64,000 bases of DNA, from contig NC_018870.1 of NCBI RefSeq assembly GCF_000305935.1, positions 265,942 to 329,941 on the forward strand. The letters run 5' to 3'. Below the pieces are notes generated by a model. It saw only the letters and a list, made by a program, of their open reading frames with translations, was not told where the DNA came from and made no database searches. A program made the translations under genes and the position numbers. Source of the DNA: Thermacetogenium phaeum DSM 12270. GTDB lineage: Bacteria; Bacillota; DSM-12270; Thermacetogeniales; Thermacetogeniaceae. This document shows positions 19,460 to 28,366 of this stretch, piece after piece (positions within the stretch are counted from its first letter, which is position 1; each line of letters starts with the position of its first letter).

Positions 19460-21391
19460 GTGTTAATTGAGCGGTATTATCTGGAGCGGGCTCTTCTTTT
19501 TCGTGTGCCTGGAATTGCGAAAATTAATTCCGTTGGCGAAAAACCTTATTCGATCACGGTTTTTATCGGGGATAAAAACGGCGAAATTTTGCCGGAGGTG
19601 CTCGAGATAGCCGAAAGGGTGGCAGAAGAAATAAGGCCGGTGACATCTCTCGTCGCCGTTAAGCCTTATAGAGATGGCCCCGGTGATGCCGTGCCGCCGG
19701 CGGCTCTCCCTGAAGAAATTAAAAGGGCCGCTGTTTTCACTCCGCCCACGAAGTCGGATTTGGAGTATTTGCTGAAGAGAGCACTCGACGGCTGCATTTT
19801 TGCGGAAGCTGTAACCGTCAGAGGTGGAGAAATTGCCGTCTATGTCGGCGGTGAGGATGGGTCTGCTTCGGCGGATATGCTGGAGAAAGCAGAGCAGCTT
19901 TTGAAAATAATTTACGGAAATGCGGTCAAGTATGAGATATGCGATTACAGGGATTACTCAGCATCTGCCGGGGCAAATCGCTCTCCAACTCCATTTTTCA
20001 TAGATTTTAGGTTCGATCCCCAGAGATACGGTGACGGCAGTCTGCTGAAACTGGCAAAGAACGATGAGGAAAGGTATTGCGACCTGCTGCCAAAGCTGAT
20101 TGACGGTGAAGCCGATCCCGAAAAGGAGCTCGGCTGCAGGTTTGTGAAGAAGGGAGCGGCGCTGGTAGATCTAGGGGCATCAGAAGGCGTTCTGGAAGCG
20201 CTGCTGACGATCTTCTCCTCCGTTTACCTTTACCTACCACAGGATGGGGAGCGTTTTTCCGGTTCAAGGGCGGCGACTCTACCCTTTTCGATTAAGGATA
20301 AAACCTTTATTCGACTGGTCAATGCGGGAAGGATAATACCTGTTTTTCATGCCCCTCTCCATCAGTATTCGCTGAATACTGTAATCGAACTGATTGAGGC
20401 TTCAAAGGGGAGAGCCGTTCTGCCGCGGCAGCTCGACGGCCTGACGGTTTTAACCATGGCACGGCAGTTTCCTTTTTGGAAGACCATACGCCGCAATCCT
20501 GGGGCTGCTGCTGAGATCTACCATTTGCTGAATTATCAAATGCACGATTTTGGTGATGACGATTTCGGAGCATTGGTGCTGAGGAGCTTAAAGCAGGTTT
20601 TCGAAAACCACCTGTTGGTGGCAGAGCGTGGCGAGCAGTGGTTTCTTGATGTGGGTCGTGTGGCGGCGGGGACTTTGACGGCAGGTGGATTGGTCGCTTC
20701 GTTTCTCGATGATTTTGCGCAAACTGTGGATAAAGAGGTTCTTGATACCGTCATGATCGAAACGCACGGCCATGCTGTGAATCTGACTGCCGCTCGTGCT
20801 TTGGGTGCGGTCTATTCTCCGGCTCTGGTAATCAACGAAAAGATACTGAATATGGTCGCCCACTTGCAGGCCGGACCCCGCCGGCAGGTTTCGGCTGTGT
20901 CAGTAAATCAATTCGACGAAGTGATCAAAGGCCTTCACGTGGTGAGGCCGGAGCACGTGCCGCTGGAGGAATACCTCGATGTTCTCAATTCCTCAGAGGC
21001 GGAGAGGGTGCGGCGGGTCGTTTTCGACGTCATTTATCGGGCGCAGGGCGACCCCCAAAAAGTAAAAGAAGAGGTAGACCGCTTAAACCGTGAGGTTTTA
21101 AAGTGGAGAAGATCGATGATCGGTAAGGCTGCAGATCGTGTGATAGATGTAATCGATATCGTTGGTTTAGTGCTGGATAAGGTGCCAATCCCCCTGGGGG
21201 CGTTTGGTGAGCCCGTGCTCTCATTTTTCGGCATGGCGATAAATGCCCTCTTCGGCGATAAGATCAAAGAGACCGTTGACGCAGCCGTCTTTGCTGCTCT
21301 TGAAGACAGGGTCTTTGCCGCCCTGGGAGGGGTCTCTCCGGCTGCCGTCAGGCTCAGCAAGGTCAGGAGCAAGATCGGGTCGAAGTATTGA
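19460..21391 (+). CDS. Protein of unknown function in the polysaccharide locus
   Basis: 643 residues from GTG 19460 (GAGGTG at 19446-19451); a TTG at 19430 would add ten residues. I do not recognise the family. The first 165 residues appear to contain two copies of an alpha/beta unit (ITVFIGDKNGEILPEVLEIAE and IAVYVGGEDGSASADMLEKAE), each ending in a basic or acidic dipeptide block. The middle is mixed alpha/beta without known motifs. A glycine/alanine-rich helix (VAAGTLTAGGLVASFL) and a last hydrophobic stretch near residues 580-610 could touch membrane. There is no signal peptide. It lies between two glycosyltransferases and shares their strand, so a role in glycan assembly or regulation is possible but unproven. 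Confidence 0.7.
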   Translation: MLIERYYLERALLFRVPGIAKINSVGEKPYSITVFIGDKNGEILPEVLEIAERVAEEIRPVTSLVAVKPYRDGPGDAVPPAALPEEIKRAAVFTPPTKSDLEYLLKRALDGCIFAEAVTVRGGEIAVYVGGEDGSASADMLEKAEQLLKIIYGNAVKYEICDYRDYSASAGANRSPTPFFIDFRFDPQRYGDGSLLKLAKNDEERYCDLLPKLIDGEADPEKELGCRFVKKGAALVDLGASEGVLEALLTIFSSVYLYLPQDGERFSGSRAATLPFSIKDKTFIRLVNAGRIIPVFHAPLHQYSLNTVIELIEASKGRAVLPRQLDGLTVLTMARQFPFWKTIRRNPGAAAEIYHLLNYQMHDFGDDDFGALVLRSLKQVFENHLLVAERGEQWFLDVGRVAAGTLTAGGLVASFLDDFAQTVDKEVLDTVMIETHGHAVNLTAARALGAVYSPALVINEKILNMVAHLQAGPRRQVSAVSVNQFDEVIKGLHVVRPEHVPLEEYLDVLNSSEAERVRRVVFDVIYRAQGDPQKVKEEVDRLNREVLKWRRSMIGKAADRVIDVIDIVGLVLDKVPIPLGAFGEPVLSFFGMAINALFGDKIKETVDAAVFAALEDRVFAALGGVSPAAVRLSKVRSKIGSKY

Positions 21392-21412
21392 GGGAGAGGA
21401 GCAGTTAAATTG

Positions 21413-22540
21413 ATGACGCAAAGAAGAGTCCTCTTTCTTGCCACCGTCTACACCCATCTGGCTGCCTTCCACGTGCCCTTTATGAAGATGCTGCAGGGGT
21501 GGGGGTGTGAGGTCCACGCCGCGGCCTCTTCCGCAGAGGGGCATAAGGAGCGGGTGGAGGAGGCAGGGGTGATATGCTGGGAGATTCCATTTGCCCGTTC
21601 CCCTTACAGCCCGGCCAATCTGGATGCCTACCGGTGTTTGAAGGCTTTATTACGGGAGCATCGTTTTGACCTGATCCACGTCCACACCCCGGTGGCAGCT
21701 TTTCTGGGGAGGTATCTGGCGAAAAAGACGGGGCAGGGGCCGGTGCTCTACACCGCCCACGGCTTCCACTTTTATAAGGGCGCTCCTTGGAAGAACTGGC
21801 TGATCTACTATACTGCGGAGCGCCTTGCTGCCGTTTGGACGGACGGCCTTATCGTCATGAACGGGGAGGATTACGAAAACGCCCGCCGCATGGGTTTTGA
21901 GCCGGATAAGAACCTTTTTTACGTGCACGGGGTGGGTGTAGACTTGAGGTCCTTCGAGGCGCCGCCTGCTGCGTACGGAATCCGCCGGGAGCTCGGCATT
22001 GAGGCGTCTGATGTGGTGGTCAGCTGCGTGGCGGAGATGATTCCTAGAAAGAATCATGATTTTCTCTTGGAAGCGTGGAAAGGCGTGGCTGCCGGTTGTT
22101 TCCGCTGCCACCTTTTGCTGGTGGGGACGGGGAAGCTGAAAAGCCACCTTGAGGAGAAGGTCAAACGGGAGCAGATTCCCCGGGTGCACTTTCTCGGCTT
22201 TCGCCGTAACGTGCCGGAGATACTTCGCGAAAGCAACATCATCACTCTTACTTCAAAACATGAGGGTCTTCCCCGCTGCGTCATGGAGGCCATGGCCGCC
22301 GGCAAGCCGGTGGTGGTCACCGATGTGCGCGGTAGCAGGGATCTGGTGGAGGACGGTCGCACCGGGTTTTTGGTTCGGCTGGGCGACGCGGCGGGGCTGG
22401 CGGCGGCACTGGAAAGGCTGGCGCGTGACCCGGAGCTGCGTACCTCCATGGGCGCCGCCGGGCGGGAGAAGATCCGGGAGTATTCCCTGGAAAGAGTCCT
22501 AGCCGAAATGGCCGAAGTTTACGGCCGCTATTTGAGATGA
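21413..22540 (+). CDS. GT4-family glycosyltransferase (EpsD/CapM-like)
   Basis: 375 residues; ATG 21413 preferred over TTG 21410, with GAGAGGAG upstream. The N-terminal half has LIHVHTPVAAFLGRYLAKK and YTAHGFHFYKGAPWKNW, strongly characteristic of EpsD/CapM-type transferases. The second half has SKHEGLPRCVMEAMAAGKP and VTDVRGSRDLVEDGRTG. It probably transfers an early sugar of the repeat unit. It is the last recognisable gene of the polysaccharide locus. A fragment of a related gene is found at about 41158-41202. Confidence 0.93.
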   Translation: MTQRRVLFLATVYTHLAAFHVPFMKMLQGWGCEVHAAASSAEGHKERVEEAGVICWEIPFARSPYSPANLDAYRCLKALLREHRFDLIHVHTPVAAFLGRYLAKKTGQGPVLYTAHGFHFYKGAPWKNWLIYYTAERLAAVWTDGLIVMNGEDYENARRMGFEPDKNLFYVHGVGVDLRSFEAPPAAYGIRRELGIEASDVVVSCVAEMIPRKNHDFLLEAWKGVAAGCFRCHLLLVGTGKLKSHLEEKVKREQIPRVHFLGFRRNVPEILRESNIITLTSKHEGLPRCVMEAMAAGKPVVVTDVRGSRDLVEDGRTGFLVRLGDAAGLAAALERLARDPELRTSMGAAGREKIREYSLERVLAEMAEVYGRYLR

Positions 22541-22731
22541 AACAAAGCGAGTTTAGGGTTGAGGAAGAGGGGATGCAGTTTCCCGGTGTGGTTGGACGGG
22601 TCTGATAGCGCTTCAACAAGAGGTGACCAGAACACAGCAGCGGGGTGCTACCGTTAAAGGATTTGCAAGCTTACCTGGAAAGCCTGGCAGGGATCAGTGC
22701 CGAAGATAAAAGTTGAAGAGAGAGCTAGCTG

Positions 22732-22765
22732 CGTCCCGGCCTGGACGGGACGTCCTTTAGCCTTT
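22732..22765 (+). terminator. Probable terminator after the polysaccharide operon
   Basis: CGTCCCG (22732-22738) and CGGGACG (22746-22752) form a perfect 7-bp stem, followed by TCCTTTAGCCTTT. The preceding 190 bases (22541-22731) hold only a 23-codon frame (22645-22716) without recognisable family. Confidence 0.5.
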
Positions 22766-22788
22766 AGCATGGTGATAAGGTGGTATCT

Positions 22789-24099
22789 ATGAAGTATTAT
22801 GAAATCCGGGACCCTATACTCGGCTTTATTGCCGTCAATGAGTGGGAAAGGGAGATCATCGATCATTGGGCTTTTCAGAGGTTGCGCCGCATCAAACAAC
22901 TGGCCTGGACTGATATGGTTTATCCTGGAGCCACCCACAGCAGGTTCGAACACTCACTTGGGGTAATGCATATAGCAACACAGATGTTTGATTCCATTGT
23001 AAATAAAAATGCTGAGTTTTTGAAATCAGAATTAAATTTCACCGAGGCAGGCTTTCAGCGCGACAGGGTATTGGTGAGATTGGCAGGGCTTTTGCATGAT
23101 ATAGGGCATCCCCCCTTTTCCCATGCTGGTGAGGAGTTAATGCCAATAAACCCTGCAACAGGGAAGGCTTATAAACATGAAGCATATTCGGAAGCGGTGA
23201 TCAGATATCTCTTTAAGGATGTCATTGAAAATCATCCTTTAAATCAAAATTATCACATAAAAGCCGATGACATAGCGGATTTCCTCGCTGGCAAGCCTTC
23301 AACGGGTCGCAGTTTGCTCTGGCGCAGCTTGATCACAGGCCAGCTGGATGCCGATAGGGCCGATTATCTTTTGCGTGATTCACATCATATCGGGGTTGAG
23401 TACGGAAAATATGATTTAAAACGGCTTTTGGTGACTTTGACGGTTGCCTTTGACGAAAATGGTGAACCGGTATTAGGCGTCGAAGAGGGTGGATGGCATG
23501 CCGCTGAGGGTTTGATTTTGGCGCGCTATATGATGTTTACGCAGGTATACTTTCAGCATACAAGGCGGGCTTATGATTATCATCTGGTCCAGTTAATGAA
23601 GGATTTGTTGAAATCAAACGCAGAAGGTTCAGATGCTCAAGAGGGCATATTTCCACCCCCTACTTCTGTGGATAATGTAACATGCTATCTTAAGTGGGAT
23701 GATTGGCGAGTGTATGGCCTGCTTCAATCCGGTTTGGGTGGCCCACATGCAGAGCTTATCAGAAAGCGAAAACATCACCGGTCTGTTTTCCAAACAACTG
23801 AGGTTCCAACTGTTGAAGATTTAAGTCTTTTAGAGGAAATCTGTAGTGAATTGGGTGAATTGGTCTGTTTTGTCGATGAAGCAGAAAACAGCTGGTACAA
23901 ATTCGGCAGAGAGGATATTTATGTTTTGCCGGAAAAAAGCAAAAAGAACGCCAGGAAAACGAAACTTCTCTCTGCAATTTCGAGCGTTGTTCATGGCTTG
24001 AAACCGATCAAACAAAAAAGGGTTTATGTCCCCTGGGAGAGAAAAAGAGAAGCTGAAAAAAGAGTGAGAAAAGTGCTTAATCCTGTTGGGGGTGACTGA
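22789..24099 (+). CDS. HD-domain phosphohydrolase (YwfO/dGTPase-like)
   Basis: 436 residues from ATG 22789 (AAGGTGG about five bases upstream). The metal-binding HD pattern is visible as THSRFEHSLGV, LLHDIGHPPFSH and DADRADYLLRDS, the order of the SAMHD1/dGTPase-like subgroup. In Bacillus subtilis the homologue YwfO is next to ywgA, and a YwgA-like gene follows here without a gap (24101), so the pair is conserved. A role in nucleotide (possibly ppGpp or dNTP) hydrolysis is family-based inference. Confidence 0.87.
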   Translation: MKYYEIRDPILGFIAVNEWEREIIDHWAFQRLRRIKQLAWTDMVYPGATHSRFEHSLGVMHIATQMFDSIVNKNAEFLKSELNFTEAGFQRDRVLVRLAGLLHDIGHPPFSHAGEELMPINPATGKAYKHEAYSEAVIRYLFKDVIENHPLNQNYHIKADDIADFLAGKPSTGRSLLWRSLITGQLDADRADYLLRDSHHIGVEYGKYDLKRLLVTLTVAFDENGEPVLGVEEGGWHAAEGLILARYMMFTQVYFQHTRRAYDYHLVQLMKDLLKSNAEGSDAQEGIFPPPTSVDNVTCYLKWDDWRVYGLLQSGLGGPHAELIRKRKHHRSVFQTTEVPTVEDLSLLEEICSELGELVCFVDEAENSWYKFGREDIYVLPEKSKKNARKTKLLSAISSVVHGLKPIKQKRVYVPWERKREAEKRVRKVLNPVGGD

Positions 24100-24100
24100 T

Positions 24101-24658
24101 GTGAAATTGAATATTCCTTGGCATCGGTATGCTTTGATTGTTTACCTGGCAGAAAAGATGCAGGAAAAAGGACAGCGGTTCGGTAAAACTGCTCTGCAAA
24201 AGTTGATTTACTTACTCCAAACGATATATCAAATCCCGGTTGGGTACCATTTCAGCCTCTATATGTACGGCCCTTTTTGTAGCGATTTAATGGACGACTT
24301 GGATTATGTAAGCTGCATAGGCGGCGTGGCAGTGTCTATGGAAGAGGGATCGGTGGGGTATACGATTTCTCTCTCATCTAATGCTGAACTTATTAAGGAT
24401 AAAGGGCGTGACTTTTTGACCGATTATCAACCACAGATTGATGAGCTGTTGGAAACATTTGGAGCCATGCGCGTCAGGGATCTTGAACTGCGCTCTACTA
24501 TTATTTTTGTTGACCGCGATGCGGTTGCCGGCTCCAGGGAAATCGGGAGAGATGATTTTGTTCAGGAAATAAAAAGCATCAAGCCGCACTTTTCTTATGA
24601 TGAAATCAATCAGGCCGTGGATGAGCTTGAAAGTCTCGGATACATTGAGCGGCGCTGA
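24101..24658 (+). CDS. YwgA-like protein
   Basis: 185 residues from GTG 24101, two bases after the HD gene stop; GGGGGTG lies in the end of that gene. Features match the YwgA family: FGKTALQKLIYLLQTIY near the N-terminus, then YMYGPFCSDLMDDLDY, and a C-terminal helical part ending VDELESLGYIERR that looks like a winged-helix. The same N-terminal fold occurs in SocA/Panacea (DUF4065) antitoxin domains. Function is unknown; strict pairing with the HD hydrolase suggests it controls or targets that enzyme. A 16-codon fragment of a paralogue occurs at 27815-27862. Confidence 0.75.
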   Translation: MKLNIPWHRYALIVYLAEKMQEKGQRFGKTALQKLIYLLQTIYQIPVGYHFSLYMYGPFCSDLMDDLDYVSCIGGVAVSMEEGSVGYTISLSSNAELIKDKGRDFLTDYQPQIDELLETFGAMRVRDLELRSTIIFVDRDAVAGSREIGRDDFVQEIKSIKPHFSYDEINQAVDELESLGYIERR

Positions 24659-24683
24659 GCAGGTCTGGAGGCGATAAAAGGCT

Positions 24684-25280
24684 ATGCGAGTCCATTCTCT
24701 CTATAAGTTTTATCAAGCGCATTTTGGCTATCCTCGTGCTTCGACGGATCGACAGGGCTTGGCGTTTGCTTTGGCAGTCAAAGATTGTATAAATGTGTTA
24801 CAAGAGATATACCAAAGAAACAATTTGCAACCTATATCAGAGTATCAAGACAGCTTATACGCGAGAAGACTAACATTGTGCTTTTTGAAAAACCTTAAGG
24901 ACTTAGCGGCAAGCAGGTTCCAAGATCCTTTGAGGTCATTACGTTATCTCGATTATGAAATCGAGGTCTCACCGCAACTATTGCAGTTAGGTCGTAAAAG
25001 TGGACTATTTATATCTAGTCCGTTGCTTTGGTATCACCAACAGAGCGAGCTTATCTTTCTCACTTTTGGTGCCTCCGGTAATATGACAGCTGAGCTTGGG
25101 GTTTTCCGTACCCTCAGCGAGCAGCTTAGTATTCAAAAATTATCCGTCTCACCTGTGGAGCTTTATACCTATTGGAATCTTATTGACGGCGAAGCAACAA
25201 CCTGTGTACGAAGAAAGATACAACCAGCACCGGTTGATCGTATAATCCATACCTGTAATCAGGTGCTTAACGCAAAATGA
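24684..25280 (+). CDS. Hypothetical protein downstream of the YwgA-like gene
   Basis: 198 residues; ATG 24684 with GGAGGCG about ten bases upstream and 25 bases after the YwgA-like stop, so probably co-transcribed. I do not recognise a family. It has an even mix of helices and strands, no membrane segment or signal peptide, and a single ASGNMTAELGVF turn-rich motif. It could be a third component of the HD/YwgA operon or an unrelated passenger. Confidence 0.6.
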   Translation: MRVHSLYKFYQAHFGYPRASTDRQGLAFALAVKDCINVLQEIYQRNNLQPISEYQDSLYARRLTLCFLKNLKDLAASRFQDPLRSLRYLDYEIEVSPQLLQLGRKSGLFISSPLLWYHQQSELIFLTFGASGNMTAELGVFRTLSEQLSIQKLSVSPVELYTYWNLIDGEATTCVRRKIQPAPVDRIIHTCNQVLNAK

Positions 25281-25561
25281 AATCGCCCCTTCGATGGAGC
25301 CTGCAATTAGTGGTTAATTTAGGTTGCCAGCCAACTGCTTTTTAAGGAGATTAAATTTGAGGGCTTACGAAGCAACCAAATCAGGGAACTGGAATTAAGT
25401 CCACCATTATTTTCTAGCTCTCGATGCTTTAACCATTTAGCTTTTTTCTTATAGCTGCGGATATGGTCAGCTGGCCCTCAGCAGTTACCTGCATCACCTC
25501 ATATTCCACGAGCAGTACCACTTTATGTTAGATATTCTTACTAAGAGCAGACCAGGGGGAA

Positions 25562-25774
25562 ATGTGCAGGGACTTTATCTCGTCATCTGTTTTGAGAACA
25601 AACCAGCTTGATTCCATAAAGTGGCAACCGCCTGGTGTGTTTCATGGCTCACGTTGGAATGGCATTGGCCACTTTCTCTTAAATATAAATAGGATAGAAG
25701 TAATACCCCCTGATCTCTTACAATATACAAACCAGTTTTTATCACAATTTAGATGGGAGGTTAGACTTCCTTAA
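25562..25774 (+). CDS. Small hypothetical or fragmentary ORF
   Basis: 70 codons with a protein-like second half (PPGVFHGSRWNGIGHFLLN, EVIPPDLLQYTNQFLSQFRWEV) but no recognisable family. There is no convincing start context, so it may be the end of a decayed gene. The surrounding 25281-25930 otherwise shows nothing beyond short AT-rich frames. Confidence 0.35.
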   Translation: MCRDFISSSVLRTNQLDSIKWQPPGVFHGSRWNGIGHFLLNINRIEVIPPDLLQYTNQFLSQFRWEVRLP

Positions 25775-25933
25775 TGAGGACCAATATTAAGGATTTGGAG
25801 GAGGCCATGGGCCTCATTTAATTGCTGGTGATGCTGATGGAGGCGATTGAAGGCTTCTTTGGCTACGGCGGATGCTAGCATAGTGTAGGTGAGGTTGTTA
25901 ACTGGGTGGCTGCCCAAGTAGAAGAAAAATATC

Positions 25934-26209
25934 TTGGCAAGATCCCGAGAGAGGAGGGAAGACTTTTTTGATTTTCTCCGAGACAGTAAAACCATCAGAG
26001 AAATGGGCTTTTTGGAAGCAGGATACTTGCTTGCAGAAAACACCGTTTACAACTTCATGTTGGATGTACTGTTAGAAAAGTATAAACTCGGTACGTATGC
26101 TTTTGAAGTCCTCTGGTCTGATTTAGTGCATGAAGCTGCAGAGAGGATTTATAAAGGTAAAACCATATACATGCATCGGAAAATTCTTTATAGGCTGCCT
26201 CGCGTGTAA
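25934..26209 (+). CDS. Hypothetical protein, probably truncated
   Basis: 91 codons, helical and charged (EDFFDFLRDSKTIREMGFLE, ENTVYNFMLDVLLEKYKLG). Coding-like codon use continues slightly upstream of the first start codon without a clear ribosome site, which suggests a 3' remnant. No family recognised. Confidence 0.4.
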   Translation: MARSRERREDFFDFLRDSKTIREMGFLEAGYLLAENTVYNFMLDVLLEKYKLGTYAFEVLWSDLVHEAAERIYKGKTIYMHRKILYRLPRV

Positions 26210-26300
26210 CCAATGTTACAAAAGGGCAGTGTGTTCCAACAGATTCCGCACACGAAATTTATGAGACCCGTTGCTTTAGGTGGGGGTTCTTAGGTCAGGC

Positions 26301-26398
26301 TGTAAAAAAAGCGGGAGGTTTATTGCCGATCGCAGTGGAGGTCGGGATAGCCAAAAGGATGGTTGCTTTTACGAATGGGGGTTCTACCGCGGCAGGAA
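26301..26398 (+). repeat. Dispersed duplicate: 5' end of the Apea-like gene (copy at 35919-36014)
   Basis: About 97 bp nearly identical to 35919-36014, starting TGTAAAAAA.GCGGGAGG and ending in the codons for STAAG. The second copy sits directly against a truncated mntA copy. Confidence 0.85.
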
Positions 26399-27759
26399 GC
26401 TTTTTTGACTTAATCTGTTCGCTGATAGGTGAAGTACTCAGGTTGGTGCAAAGCTTTGCACGCGAGGGCAGGCAGGTGCCGCAAGAGCTTCTTTTTCTTA
26501 TGCAGCTTTGCGAAGGAGACAACTTCCAGAAAACGCCTCCAGGAGCGCGCTCTTATGCTTTCCTGCTCCCTCTTGCCCTTGAGAACTTGGAAAGCAGCCC
26601 GGAATACGCGGAGTTTTGCAGGCTTTTGCTCACTGAGGAGAGGTTCAACGAGGTGTTCCCTCCTGCAGAAAGGGGGGAGGCGGGCAATTTGGCGTTTCCT
26701 AAGGAGTACCTCCTCTCCATTGCCTGGCGTTATCTGAACCAGACAGGAACGCCAGCTTTACTGCCGGAGGCTCTAGGCGAGATTCTGGCTCAAAGTGAGG
26801 CTGTCAGGGAGAAAAGGAGTTTCAATTTCCGGATGGTTGCGCCGCTCGTGGGGCTCTCTGGTTCCGGGGAACTCCCTGAATTCAGGCTGGGTCGGTGGCG
26901 GCTGCGGAGGCTGAGTGAAAGCGAGGTAGCGCGTGTTCAGTATTTCCGGCAATACTTCAGTCTTCCGGCCACTATGGTCTACAGTGGGGAAGCTCCACCT
27001 TGTTTGAGCTTTGCTCTTGTTCTTGAAGATTGCGAGGTTCCTTTCAGCGGCCTTGCGGCAGGATGGAACGTGGTGCGGCCTGAGTTTTTACCGGAGAAGG
27101 AGCTAAAAGACCTGGTTTCCCTGCTTCAGGCGGCGACCAGTGTGGGCGAGTTTGGGCGCTGGTACGCGATTTCCTGCCCTGTGCTTATTTATTACACTGT
27201 TGATTGGGCGGCAAATCCCTTTGGGAACCCGTTCTCGCCGGACTACGCCTGGCCTCTAGGGAAGATCCATTTCGGCCGCGAGTGGTTCCTACCGCCTGCA
27301 GGTTGGGAAGATTGGGTCTCTCGGATGTTTTCATTTGTGGAAAGGGCACCGGAACCCGAGAAAGTCCGCTACCGGCGCGCCCTTCGCTGGTTTGCTGAAA
27401 GCATCTTCTGTGACAACCTCGGCGACAGGATGATGAAGCTGTTTGTTGCCCTGGAGGTGCTTTGCCTTGGGGGCATAAAAGCGGATCGGGGCAAGGGACA
27501 AAAAATTGCTGCCAGGTGCTCTGAGTTGCTGCACCAAGATGACAGGGAGCGGCGTCGGTGGCGAAATTTCATAAGAGATGCTTACGAAAAGGTGCGTTCT
27601 CTTCTTTTTCACGAGGGGGCAGATGAAGAAAAGTTGGCTCGGGTAATAAAAGAAAAGTTGAAAATCAGCGTTCCTGAGGAGTGCGCGGACTTGTTAGAAA
27701 TAGCCTTTAGGACAGCCTGGAACGAGCTTGCCCTTGGACCGGCACGAGAAAAAGCATAA
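26323..27759 (+). CDS. Apea-like HEPN-domain protein
   Basis: 478 residues; TTG 26323 with GGGAGG at about 26312. The N-terminal 330 residues are an uncharacterised mixed domain. The C-terminal part is helical and carries GDRMMKLFVALEVLCL, KGQKIAARCSELL and KVRSLLFHEG, which matches the Apea-like HEPN pattern with its R-x4-H ribonuclease motif (RSLLFH). Such proteins are known or suspected RNases in anti-phage defence. No partner gene is obvious. The first 76 bases of the gene plus its ribosome site are duplicated at 35919-36014, where they lead nowhere. Confidence 0.65.
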   Translation: MPIAVEVGIAKRMVAFTNGGSTAAGSFFDLICSLIGEVLRLVQSFAREGRQVPQELLFLMQLCEGDNFQKTPPGARSYAFLLPLALENLESSPEYAEFCRLLLTEERFNEVFPPAERGEAGNLAFPKEYLLSIAWRYLNQTGTPALLPEALGEILAQSEAVREKRSFNFRMVAPLVGLSGSGELPEFRLGRWRLRRLSESEVARVQYFRQYFSLPATMVYSGEAPPCLSFALVLEDCEVPFSGLAAGWNVVRPEFLPEKELKDLVSLLQAATSVGEFGRWYAISCPVLIYYTVDWAANPFGNPFSPDYAWPLGKIHFGREWFLPPAGWEDWVSRMFSFVERAPEPEKVRYRRALRWFAESIFCDNLGDRMMKLFVALEVLCLGGIKADRGKGQKIAARCSELLHQDDRERRRWRNFIRDAYEKVRSLLFHEGADEEKLARVIKEKLKISVPEECADLLEIAFRTAWNELALGPAREKA

Positions 27760-27814
27760 GAAGCTTGCTGTCTGTTTTTTCGCCCAAGAACATTCCTTGG
27801 GCATAGGTATGCGG

Positions 27815-27862
27815 TTGCTGGAGACATTCGGCGCTATGCGCGTCAGGGACCTTGAATTGCGG
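27815..27862 (+). pseudogene. Fragment of a YwgA-like gene
   Basis: Sixteen codons translate to LLETFGAMRVRDLELR, identical in protein sequence to residues of the YwgA-like protein at 24101-24658, with several silent differences. No coding sequence of that family on either side. Confidence 0.7.
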
Positions 27863-27894
27863 GTGCTCTTCCGCAAGGTGCGCAAGGTTTCATT

Positions 27895-27948
27895 ATGACG
27901 CGCCTTCCTAGGGTTTCCGGCAAAGACGTTGTAGCAGCCTTACGCTGA
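27895..27948 (+). pseudogene. hicA: hicA toxin remnant
   Basis: ATG 27895 encodes MTRLPRVSGKDVVAALR and then stops at TGA 27946-27948. LPxVSGKxVxxAL is the start of HicA mRNA interferases, which should continue into KAGF and the catalytic histidine strand. Only 17 codons survive, so this is a dead toxin gene start. Confidence 0.6.
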
Positions 27949-28009
27949 GCAAAATTTAAAACCATTCATTTATTTTGGATTTATATTAGATGCAAAGGCT
28001 CGGTAGCAT

Positions 28010-28210
28010 CTAACGAATCAATAACGGAGTTACTACAAATGTCGCAATTACGTAAGCGACCACAACACATACCACAATATCCACTATCCAGAGCAATGGC
28101 GAGCGAGACTGTTTGGAACGAGCATAGAACACTAGGCCTGTTAGAAATAAGCCTAACAGAATTAGAAAAGCGATTATTCCGGGCCAGAAGACAGATACGG
28201 TGACTGCCAT
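28010..28210 (-). CDS. Small membrane protein
   Basis: 66 residues with an excellent ribosome site (GAGAGAGGAGGTG, about five bases before ATG at 28210). Two hydrophobic segments, GIIAFLILLGLFLTGLVFYA and WIVDIVVCVVVAYVIATFVV, are separated by a short basic loop. The family is not recognised. Because the start signal is so strong the gene is probably expressed. It is isolated between the Apea-like gene and a row of minus-strand TA genes; an anti-holin or TA role would be speculation. Confidence 0.65.
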   Translation of the reverse strand: MAVTVSVFWPGIIAFLILLGLFLTGLVFYARSKQSRSPLLWIVDIVVCVVVAYVIATFVVTPLLIR

Positions 28211-28366
28211 GGTAACACCTCCTCTCTCTCAGGGACTTCAATATTCAAAAAACCGCTTCTCCACCCTGTTCAGTAATCTCCTGATGTGTTGGCTTTCCTC
28301 CTTCACGGGGTTCTTCTCTAATGTCGCCTGCAGAAGGTACACCGAATACTGCAGACTGGGTGTGCT

